Shown here piece by piece: positions 21,702 to 27,522 of a stretch of 27,522 bases of DNA. Within the stretch, counting starts at the first letter, position 1. Each line of letters begins with the position of its first letter. Under the pieces are notes generated by a model that was given only the letters and a program-made list of their open reading frames with translations, was not told the DNA's origin and ran no database searches. A program made the translations under genes and the position numbers. This DNA comes from Pseudomonadota bacterium (GTDB lineage Bacteria; Pseudomonadota; Alphaproteobacteria; Acetobacterales; Acetobacteraceae). The DNA lies in the NCBI GenBank assembly GCA_021826485.1, contig JAKAZX010000005.1, positions 1-27,522 of the forward strand, given 5' to 3'.

Positions 21702-22058
21702 CGCCCGGCGCTGTAGCGGTTGCACGGTGCGGCGGAAAGGGCGCCGGGGATGACGAAATGAGCAGCGCCGCCGGCAGACCCGCCGGACACCGAAATGATC
21801 CGCGCGGATGGACGGTGGGCGGCACGGGGCGGCGATCGTTATAGTCATTCGTATATGACGAAAACCATCTGGACAAGCCGCGGAAAGTCGCCATTCAAAT
21901 AAGGCTGCCCGCGGCGGCGCCGATGCACGGCGGCTGCGGGGCGATTTGCGGTCGGCGCGCCGCGACCGATGCGATTTGTTCGGCCCGTCACCGGCTTGAC
22001 CCTGTTCGGTGCGGATGCCAACACTCGCCCGGCGCCGAGCAACGGGAGGGAGGAACTG
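21702..22058. promoter_or_regulatory. 357-nt divergent region between gtrA-like gene and coxS
   Basis: The only gap over 300 bases in the window. No gene seen. It contains an AT-rich island (about 21838-21905) in otherwise GC-rich sequence, an inverted repeat (listed separately) and two copies of ATGACGAAA (21750-21758 and 21855-21863) 105 bases apart, i.e. about ten helical turns. Possible promoter pieces: a leftward TTGTCC...TATACG with a short 15-nt spacer inside the AT-rich island, and a rightward TTGACC at 21996-22001 without a good -10. Promoter calls are weak. The final GGGAGGGAGGAA before 22059 is the coxS ribosome-binding site. Confidence 0.45.
21844..21859. promoter_or_regulatory. 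Inverted repeat GTCAT-N6-ATGAC, candidate operator upstream of cox genes
   Basis: GTCAT, six-base spacer TCGTAT, ATGAC: a 16-bp palindrome in the AT-rich island 200 nt before coxS and 143 nt before the gtrA-like gene. The size fits a dimeric winged-helix regulator (GntR, MarR or LysR type). The right half belongs to one of the two ATGACGAAA repeats of this gap. No regulator gene is in the window. Confidence 0.4.
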
Positions 22059-22556
22059 ATGCCCCAGGTGAGCGTGACGGTGAACGGCAAGCCGCAGACG
22101 GTGCAGGTCGAGGGCCGCACGCTGCTGGTCGAGCTGCTTCGCGAAAAGCTCGGGCTGACCGGAACGCATGTCGGCTGCGACACCAGCCAGTGCGGTGCCT
22201 GCGTCGTGCATGTCGATGGCCGCGCGGTGAAATCCTGCACCATGCTGGCCCTGCAGGCCGACGGCGCCAAGGTGACGACGATCGAAGGGCTGGCGGCGGC
22301 CGACGGCACGCTGCACCCGATGCAGGAGATGTTCCGCGAGCATCATGCGCTGCAATGCGGCTTCTGCACGCCCGGCATGGTGATGGCGGCGATCGATCTG
22401 GTGAACACCCATCCCGAGGGCCTGACGGAAGAGCAGATCCGCCACGGGCTGGAGGGCAATCTGTGCCGGTGCACCGGCTACCATAACATCGTCAAGGCGA
22501 TCGCGGCGGCGTGGCCGCTGATGCATGGCAAGAGCCTGCCGGCCGCCGCGGAATAG
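22059..22556 (+). CDS. coxS: Molybdenum hydroxylase (CODH-type) small iron-sulfur subunit CoxS
   Basis: 165 residues; passes electrons from the molybdenum subunit to the FAD subunit through two [2Fe-2S] clusters. N-terminal ferredoxin-like cluster: Cys40, Cys45, Cys48 and Cys60 (GCDTSQCGACVV...C). C-terminal helical cluster: Cys100, Cys103, Cys136 and Cys138 (CGFCTPGM and LCRCTGY). Length is standard. The ATG at 22059 is preceded by GGGAGGGAGGAA; the further open frame to 21969 lacks the family pattern. First gene of the S-L-M operon, the order usual for form II enzymes. Confidence 0.96.
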   Translation: MPQVSVTVNGKPQTVQVEGRTLLVELLREKLGLTGTHVGCDTSQCGACVVHVDGRAVKSCTMLALQADGAKVTTIEGLAAADGTLHPMQEMFREHHALQCGFCTPGMVMAAIDLVNTHPEGLTEEQIRHGLEGNLCRCTGYHNIVKAIAAAWPLMHGKSLPAAAE

Positions 22557-22589
22557 CGGCAGCAGCGGCGGCCCAGGGGAGAAACGACA

Positions 22590-24974
22590 ATGGCACCACC
22601 GTTCGAGGGCATCGGCGCCGCGGTCCGCCGCAAGGAGGACCAGCGCTTCATTTCCGGCCGCGGCACCTATACCGACGACATCAACCGCCCCGGCCAGCTC
22701 TACGCCTTCATCCGGCGCAGCGACCGGCCGCACGCGAAGTTCCCGGCGGTCGACACCGGCGCGGCGATGGAGCTGCCCGGCGTGGTCGCGATCTACACCG
22801 CGGCCGATCTGGCGAATATCGGCGGCCTGCCCTGCGGCTGGCAGATCCACAACAAGGACGGCTCGCCGATGGCCGAGCCGAAGCATCCGGTGCTGGCGGA
22901 GGGCGTGGTGCGCCATGTCGGCGACCCGATCGCCGTCGTCATCGCCGAGACGCGCCAGCAGGCCAAGGACGCCGCCGAGAAGCTGGACATCGCCTTCACC
23001 GACCTGCCGTCGGTCGCGACCGTCAGCGACGCGGTGAAGCCCGGCGCGCCGCTGGTGCATGACAGCGTTCCCGGCAACGTCTGCTATGACTGGCATATCG
23101 GCGACAAGGCGGCGGTGGACGCGGCCTTCGCCGGGGCGGCGCATCGCGTGCGCCTGGACCTGACCAACAACCGGCTGATCCCGAATGCGATGGAGCCGCG
23201 CGCCGCGATCGGCGATTACGACCGCGCCACCGGCGACTACACGCTCTACACCACCAGCCAGAACCCGCATGTGATCCGGCTGCTGATGGGCGCGTTCGTG
23301 CTGTCCCTGCCGGAGCACAAGCTGCGGGTGGTCGCCCCCGACGTGGGCGGCGGCTTCGGCAGCAAGATCTACCACTATGCCGAGGAGGCGATCGTCACCT
23401 GGGCGGCGGGCAAGCTGGCGCGGCCGGTGAAGTGGACGGCCGAGCGCAACGAAAGCTTCATGTCCGACGCGCATGGCCGCGACCATGTCAGCACCGCCGA
23501 ACTCGCGCTCGACAAGGACGGCAAGTTCCTGGCGCTGCGCGTCCACACGCTCGCCAACATGGGTGCCTATCTCTCCACCTTTTCGACCGCGGTGCCGACC
23601 TATCTGTACGCGACGCTGCTGGCGGGCGTGTACACGACGCCGGTGATCTATGCCGAGGTGAAGGCGATGTTCACCAACACGGTGCCGGTCGATGCCTATC
23701 GCGGCGCCGGCCGGCCGGAAGCGACCTTCCTGCTCGAACGGCTGGTGGAAGTGGCGGCGCGCGACACCGGCATGGACCGGGTGGAGCTGCGCCGGCGCAA
23801 CCTGATCCCGCGCAACGCCTTCCCGTACCAGACGCCGGTCGCCCTGCAATACGACAGCGGCGACTATCAGGCGACGCTCGACACGGCGCTGAAACATGCC
23901 GACTGGGCCGGGTTCGAGGCGCGGCGGCAGGCGGCGGCGGCGAAGGGCAAGCTGCGCGGCATCGGGCTTTCGACCTATCTGGAGGCGTGCGGCATCGCGC
24001 CGTCCGCCGTGGTCGGCTCGCTCGGCGCGCGCGCGGCGCTGTACGAGGTCGCCAATGTCCGCGTGCATCCGACCGGCAGCGTCTCGGTGTTCACCGGCAC
24101 GCACAGCCACGGCCAGGGGCATGAGACGACGTTCGCGCAGCTCGTCAGCGACCAGCTCGGCGTGCCGCTGGCCTCGGTCGATGTGGTGCATGGCGACACC
24201 GCCAAGATCCCGTTCGGCATGGGCACGTATGGCAGCCGCAGCCTCGCGGTCGGCGGGTCGGCGATGGTCAAGGCGATGGACAAGATCATCGCCAAGGGTA
24301 AGAAGATCGCCGCCCATCTGATGGAGGCCGATGTCCACGACATCGAGTTCAAGGACGGCAAATTCACCGTCGCCGGCACCGACAAAAGCAAGACGATCGG
24401 CGAAATCGCGCTGACCGCCTACGTCCCGCACAACTACCCGATCGAGGAGCTGGAGCCGGGGCTGGAGGAAACCGCCTTCTACGATCCCAAGAACTTCACC
24501 TTCCCCGGCGGCTGCCATGTCTGCGAGGTGGAGATCGACCGCGACACCGGCGTCGTGCGCGTGGTGAATTTCACCGCCGTCGATGACGTGGGCCGCGTCA
24601 TCAACCCGATGATCGTCGAAGGCCAGGTTCAGGGCGGGGTGGCGCAGGGCATCGGCCAGGCGCTGCTGGAGAATGCCGCCTATGACGCGGACGGCAACCT
24701 GCTGTCCGGGTCGTTCATGGACTACACCATGCCGCGCGCCGACGATCTGCCGAACTTCCACGTGGCGACCGAGAATACGATGTGCACCCACAACCCGCTC
24801 GGCGTGAAGGGCTGCGGGGAGGTGGGGGCGATCGGCTCGCCGCCCGCGGTCATCAACGCGGTGGTGGATGCGCTGCGCGACTATGGCGTGCGGCAGATCG
24901 ACATGCCGGCGACAGCGGCGAAAATCTGGGCCATCATCAATGCCGGGCCGCATCACCGGAAGCCGGCCGAGTAG
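22590..24974 (+). CDS. coxL: Molybdenum hydroxylase large subunit, form II CoxL-like
   Basis: 794 residues; binds the molybdopterin cytosine dinucleotide cofactor and hydroxylates the substrate. Typical parts: GxGxYTDDI near residue 24, VGGGFGSK (252-259), the active-site loop AYRGAGR (369-375) and the catalytic Glu744 in GCGEVGAIG. True (form I) CO dehydrogenases carry AYRCSFR with a Cys that binds copper; here that Cys is absent, so this is a form II/BMS-type enzyme, and CO oxidation should not be assumed. Likely substrates are aldehydes, purines or N-heteroaromatics, but sequence does not tell. GGGGAG precedes the ATG by eight bases. Codon use is like the rest of the window. coxM begins 14 nt downstream. 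Confidence 0.94.
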   Translation: MAPPFEGIGAAVRRKEDQRFISGRGTYTDDINRPGQLYAFIRRSDRPHAKFPAVDTGAAMELPGVVAIYTAADLANIGGLPCGWQIHNKDGSPMAEPKHPVLAEGVVRHVGDPIAVVIAETRQQAKDAAEKLDIAFTDLPSVATVSDAVKPGAPLVHDSVPGNVCYDWHIGDKAAVDAAFAGAAHRVRLDLTNNRLIPNAMEPRAAIGDYDRATGDYTLYTTSQNPHVIRLLMGAFVLSLPEHKLRVVAPDVGGGFGSKIYHYAEEAIVTWAAGKLARPVKWTAERNESFMSDAHGRDHVSTAELALDKDGKFLALRVHTLANMGAYLSTFSTAVPTYLYATLLAGVYTTPVIYAEVKAMFTNTVPVDAYRGAGRPEATFLLERLVEVAARDTGMDRVELRRRNLIPRNAFPYQTPVALQYDSGDYQATLDTALKHADWAGFEARRQAAAAKGKLRGIGLSTYLEACGIAPSAVVGSLGARAALYEVANVRVHPTGSVSVFTGTHSHGQGHETTFAQLVSDQLGVPLASVDVVHGDTAKIPFGMGTYGSRSLAVGGSAMVKAMDKIIAKGKKIAAHLMEADVHDIEFKDGKFTVAGTDKSKTIGEIALTAYVPHNYPIEELEPGLEETAFYDPKNFTFPGGCHVCEVEIDRDTGVVRVVNFTAVDDVGRVINPMIVEGQVQGGVAQGIGQALLENAAYDADGNLLSGSFMDYTMPRADDLPNFHVATENTMCTHNPLGVKGCGEVGAIGSPPAVINAVVDALRDYGVRQIDMPATAAKIWAIINAGPHHRKPAE

Positions 24975-24988
24975 CAGGGGACCGAGCG

Positions 24989-25780
24989 ATGTACGATTTC
25001 GCATATCAGAAGCCGGCCAGCGTCGCCGACGCGGTGAAGCTGCTGGCCGACCCGGAGGCGAAGCCGCTCGCCGGCGGCATGACGCTGATCCCGGTGCTGA
25101 AGCAGCGCCTGAACAAGCCGAACAGCGTCGTCGATCTGGCGAAACTCGGCCTCACCGGCATCACCGTGTCCGGCGGCACTGTGACCATCGGCGCCATGAC
25201 CACGCATGCGGCCGTCGCCGCCTCGGCGGAGGTGAAGCGGGCCATCCCGGCGCTCGCGGCACTGGCCGGCGTGATCGGCGATCCGGCGGTGCGCTATCGC
25301 GGCACGATCGGCGGCTCGCTCGCCAACAACGATCCGACGGCGGATTATCCGGCCGCGGCGCTGGCGCTCGGCGCGACCATCAAGACCAACAAGCGGTCGA
25401 TCGACGCGGACAGCTATTTCCAGGGCATGTTCGCGACCGCGCTGGAACCGGGCGAGATCATCACCGCGGTCGAGTTCCCCATCCCGCAGAAGGCCGGGTA
25501 CGAGAAGTTCCGCAATCCTGCTTCGCGCTATGCGATGGTGGGCGTGTTCGTGGCGAACGGGCCGAAGGGGGTGCGCGTCACCGTCACCGGCGCCGGGCAG
25601 AACGGCGTGTTCCGCCATGCCGGGTTCGAGCAGGCGCTGGCGAAATCCTGGAGCGCCGCTTCGCTCGACGGGGTGAAGACCCCGGCCGACGGGATGAACA
25701 GCGACATCCACGGCAGCGCCGAGTACCGCGCGCATCTGGTGGGCGTGATCGCCCGCCGCGCCCTGGCCGCCGCCGGCTAG
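24989..25780 (+). CDS. coxM: Molybdenum hydroxylase FAD-binding subunit CoxM
   Basis: 263 residues; the FAD subunit, receiving electrons from CoxS. N-terminal MYDFAYQKPASVADAVKLL is typical; FAD-contact loops are AGGMTLIP (near 30-37) and TIGGSLANNDPTADYPAA (near 108-125). The C-terminal CO_deh_flav_C part begins at about 165 (GYEKFRNPASRYAMVGV). Slightly short but normal for form II. The start lies 14 nt after coxL. No accessory genes (coxD, coxE, coxF or coxG) follow in the window; instead a small membrane protein gene begins 7 nt later. The electron acceptor is unknown. Confidence 0.94.
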   Translation: MYDFAYQKPASVADAVKLLADPEAKPLAGGMTLIPVLKQRLNKPNSVVDLAKLGLTGITVSGGTVTIGAMTTHAAVAASAEVKRAIPALAALAGVIGDPAVRYRGTIGGSLANNDPTADYPAAALALGATIKTNKRSIDADSYFQGMFATALEPGEIITAVEFPIPQKAGYEKFRNPASRYAMVGVFVANGPKGVRVTVTGAGQNGVFRHAGFEQALAKSWSAASLDGVKTPADGMNSDIHGSAEYRAHLVGVIARRALAAAG

Positions 25781-25787
25781 TCCGGGC

Positions 25788-26243
25788 ATGACACCGGGCC
25801 AGGGCCTGCTGTTCGTCACGGCAGCCCTGGCCGCCTACAGCGTCGGCCAGGTCTGGCTGGTGCAGATGTCGAGCTACCGGCTGTTCGCCTATGTCGGCGC
25901 GGCCGACTTCCATCGCTATCACCGGGCATGGTGGCGCAGCATCTGGGGCGTGGTGCTGGGCCCCGGCGGCCTCGTGCTGCTCGGGTCGCTGCTGATGCTG
26001 CACTGGTCCCCGCCCGCGGCGCGCGGCTGGGCCCTGTGGCTGGGGGCGGGGTTGCAGGTGGTGCTGTACGCCTCGACCGCCGCGTGGTTCGGGCCGCTGA
26101 TGGCCCGGCTGGCGACGCCCGGAGACGGCATGAGCGCGCCGCGCTACCGGTTGCTGATGCGCACGCACTGGGTGCGCGTCGCCATCGTCACGGCCTATGG
26201 CCTGCTCGTCTGGTGGATGCTGGCGGCCGATCCGCGCGCCTGA
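25788..26243 (+). CDS. Four-helix integral membrane protein, unknown function
   Basis: 151 residues with four hydrophobic helices (about 5-28, 48-70, 80-100 and 128-148). It is rich in Trp and Tyr, and has a basic, His-rich loop (ADFHRYHRAWWRS, 39-51) between helices 1 and 2, and a PRYRLLMRTHWVR segment (117-129) before helix 4. No family recognised with confidence; the pattern resembles small DUF1772-like membrane proteins, which is only an impression. Only seven bases separate it from coxM, so it is probably co-transcribed with the cox genes and might serve as a membrane anchor or simply be a downstream passenger. Confidence 0.68.
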   Translation: MTPGQGLLFVTAALAAYSVGQVWLVQMSSYRLFAYVGAADFHRYHRAWWRSIWGVVLGPGGLVLLGSLLMLHWSPPAARGWALWLGAGLQVVLYASTAAWFGPLMARLATPGDGMSAPRYRLLMRTHWVRVAIVTAYGLLVWWMLAADPRA

Positions 26244-26377
26244 CCGGCGCGCCTGCCGTTCCCCAGGGCCAACGGGCCACAGTTCCCGGAAAATCCTCAC
26301 CGATACGTGATTGATGCCCCCGGCCGGCGTCCGGCGCGATTACTTTGTGCGCCGCGGCAAATACGGAGAGGGGATCG

Positions 26378-26752
26378 ATGCCGGGCGCCGAAATACTGCC
26401 GATCAGGGACAACGTGGTCATGCTGTCGCGGCCGGCGGCCGACCCGCGGCGGGAAGCGGTGGCGCATCTGCGGGCGATGCTGCCCCGCGGCGCCACGCTG
26501 TATGCCGTCCGGCGGGCGCACGATCCGGGGTTCGGCTGGATCGTCTGCGACTTCTACCGCATCGACGGCACCGACGTGACCTGCGTCAGCGAACCCGTCG
26601 CCCGCGTTCTGGAATGCTTCGATCCGGCGCGCGAGGTGGGCGTGAAGCTGCGCCGCGCGCAGGGCGGCGACCCGCTGGCGCTGGCCGCCGACCGGCTGTC
26701 GGTCGCCCTGTTTGCCGCCCCGGGGACGCTGACGCTGCGGCAGATCGGCTAG
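26378..26752 (+). CDS. Hypothetical 124-residue soluble protein
   Basis: Preceded by GGAGAGGGG seven bases before the ATG, which decides this start over the in-frame GTG at 26345. The protein has no signal peptide or membrane span. The middle (LPRGATLYAVRRAHDPGFGWIVCDFYRIDGTDVTCVSEPVARVL) reads as a small alpha/beta domain with a beta hairpin; no catalytic motif seen. I do not recognise the family. It ends one base before the convergent mscL stop. The 134-nt gap upstream holds no clear gene or promoter, though GATTACTTT is a small AT-rich patch in it. Confidence 0.66.
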   Translation: MPGAEILPIRDNVVMLSRPAADPRREAVAHLRAMLPRGATLYAVRRAHDPGFGWIVCDFYRIDGTDVTCVSEPVARVLECFDPAREVGVKLRRAQGGDPLALAADRLSVALFAAPGTLTLRQIG

Positions 26753-26753
26753 C

Positions 26754-27212
26754 TCAGGTCGCGCGGCCTTCGGCCAGCAGGTCGCGGATTTCCTCCAGCA
26801 GCACTTCCTGGCGCGGCGGCGGCGCGACCACCGGGTTCGGCGGCGGCGCACGGTGCAGCGTGTTCAGCACCCGCACGATCCAGAACACCACGAGGGCGAC
26901 GATCACGAACTGGATGACGGCGTTGATGAACACGCCGATGTTCAGCGTCACCGCCCCGGCGGCCTGCGCTGCGGCCAGTGTGGGCTGGGATGCGCCCTTC
27001 AGCGTGACGAAGATGTTGCTGAAATCGATGCCGCCCAGCAGCAGGCCGATCACCGGATTGAAGATGTCCTTCACCAGGCTGGTGACGATCCCGGTGAAGG
27101 CGGCGCCGATGATGATGCCGACCGCGAGATCGACGACGTTGCCGCGCATCACGAAGGCCTGGAATTCCTGTATCCAGGCCGGGCGGCGGACGGAAAGTTT
27201 CGGCGGCTGCAT
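26754..27212 (-). CDS. mscL: Large-conductance mechanosensitive channel MscL
   Basis: 152 residues; an inner-membrane channel opening under membrane tension to release solutes on hypo-osmotic shock. Classical pattern: QEFQAFVMRGNVVDLAVGIIIGAAFTGIV (N-terminal amphipathic helix plus TM1), PVIGLLLGGIDFSN, a periplasmic loop, TM2 with GVFINAVIQFVIVALVVFWIVRVLN, and the C-terminal helix QEVLLEEIRDLLAEG. The Met at 27212 (MQPPKLSV) is chosen over 27254 because of the GGGAAAGGGAA upstream. A Pro-rich insert (HRAPPPNPVVAPPPR) lies before the C-terminal helix. Single gene, convergent with the 124-residue protein gene. Confidence 0.96.
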   Translation of the reverse strand: MQPPKLSVRRPAWIQEFQAFVMRGNVVDLAVGIIIGAAFTGIVTSLVKDIFNPVIGLLLGGIDFSNIFVTLKGASQPTLAAAQAAGAVTLNIGVFINAVIQFVIVALVVFWIVRVLNTLHRAPPPNPVVAPPPRQEVLLEEIRDLLAEGRAT

Positions 27213-27360
27213 CGGTGTTCCCTTTCCCTGTTCCTGCCGGGCGGGGCGCGCCACGGCCGGGCAATTCTGTCACAGCTTGCGGGCGCCGCGCGCGTCCGGC
27301 AACCGCACCCGCGCCCGGCACGTTCGCCCCCTGCCTGAGCGGATTCAAGAGGAGCGGGCG

Positions 27361-27522
27361 ATGACGACGACCTTGCGGTGGGCGGCCCTGGGCGGGCTGC
27401 TGGTGCTGGCGGCCTGCGGCACCAACCCGAACGAACGCACCACCGGCGGCGCGGCGGCCGGGGCGGCGACCGGCGCCGGCATCGGGGCGATCGCCGGGCC
27501 GCCGGGCATGGCGCTCGGCGCC
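27361..27522 (+). CDS. Glycine-zipper lipoprotein, N-terminal part (3' end outside window)
   Basis: Begins at 27361 with AAGAGGAG about nine bases upstream. The first 54 residues are visible and the frame runs off the window. A lipoprotein signal peptide with lipobox LAAC (Cys19) is followed by a Gly/Ala-rich stretch (GGAAAGAATGAGIGAIAG) with GxxxG repeats, as in glycine-zipper outer-membrane lipoproteins (YMGG/OmpA-like families). Whether an OmpA-type domain follows cannot be seen. The 148-nt divergent gap to mscL holds no other gene. Confidence 0.78.
   Translation, partial: MTTTLRWAALGGLLVLAACGTNPNERTTGGAAAGAATGAGIGAIAGPPGMALGA

Noticed and set aside
22590..24974. Genuine aerobic carbon monoxide dehydrogenase
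   Set aside because: The active-site loop is AYRGAGR, without the copper-binding Cys of form I AYRCSFR, and the gene order is S-L-M rather than M-S-L.
21324..25004. A 1226-codon open frame on the - strand running antisense across coxL and coxS into the GtrA-like gene
   Set aside because: It is the mirror of strongly GC-biased coding sequence; its product is His/Arg/Gly-rich with no motif. Only the last 125 codons (21701-21324) are a real gene.
1..27522. Insertion sequences, prophage genes, CRISPR arrays, tRNA or rRNA genes
   Set aside because: No transposase motifs, no regularly spaced repeats and no recognisable RNA gene sequence were seen by eye on either strand.

Overview
The window is very GC-rich throughout, gene-dense and free of insertion sequences, tRNAs and CRISPR arrays. 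Gene order (folP-glmM-thiD, a minC-minD-minE operon), the codon bias towards G/C in third positions and the mix of families point to an alphaproteobacterium, most probably in the Acetobacteraceae/Rhodospirillales. That placement is an inference from gene content, not a measured phylogeny.

Layout. 1-2843: the end of folP, then glmM and thiD (folate, cell-wall amino sugar, thiamine), all on +, with a possible 47-residue membrane peptide antisense to the thiD tail. 3020-5486: fucose mutarotase (FucU type), an aldo/keto reductase of the L-fucose/D-threo-aldose dehydrogenase group and a ferritin-like diiron protein. 5448-11831: seven genes that look like one unusual NDP-sugar/glycan pathway: an extended SDR epimerase/reductase, a classical SDR, a DUF4910-type aminopeptidase-like zinc protein, an RmlC-type 3,5-epimerase, a PIG-L deacetylase, a glucose-1-phosphate cytidylyltransferase-like enzyme and a TylCIII-like sugar C-methyltransferase. 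Three of these form a tight leftward operon; the other four alternate strand gene by gene, with 17- and 32-nt divergent gaps and overlapping 3' ends. 11858-12856: a cysteine-containing protein of unknown function built from two copies of one domain. 12983-16152: a CLC chloride-channel protein and the minCDE division-site operon. 16221-18344: a secreted protein with two similar beta-type repeats, a divergent gene for a predicted Ntn-hydrolase/proteasome-like protein, and a 53-residue ORF with a strong ribosome binding site. 18295-21701 (leftward): MepA and an MFS exporter (translationally coupled), then a GtrA-family flippase-like protein and a GT2 polyprenyl-phosphate-sugar-synthase-like enzyme. 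22059-25780: coxS-coxL-coxM of form II (AYRGAGR signature, S-L-M order), i.e. a molybdenum hydroxylase that is probably not a true CO dehydrogenase. 25788-27522: a four-helix membrane protein, an unknown 124-residue protein, MscL and the start of a glycine-zipper lipoprotein.

The best candidate for an undescribed system is the 5448-11831 sugar cluster, perhaps together with the duplicated-domain protein beside it. It has parts to activate a sugar with a nucleotide, epimerise, C-methylate, reduce and deacetylate it, but no recognisable 4,6-dehydratase and no glycosyltransferase inside the cluster. A second candidate is the Ntn-hydrolase-like protein at 17047-18117 with its small downstream ORF. 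All functional calls come from reading motifs; no database search was run.
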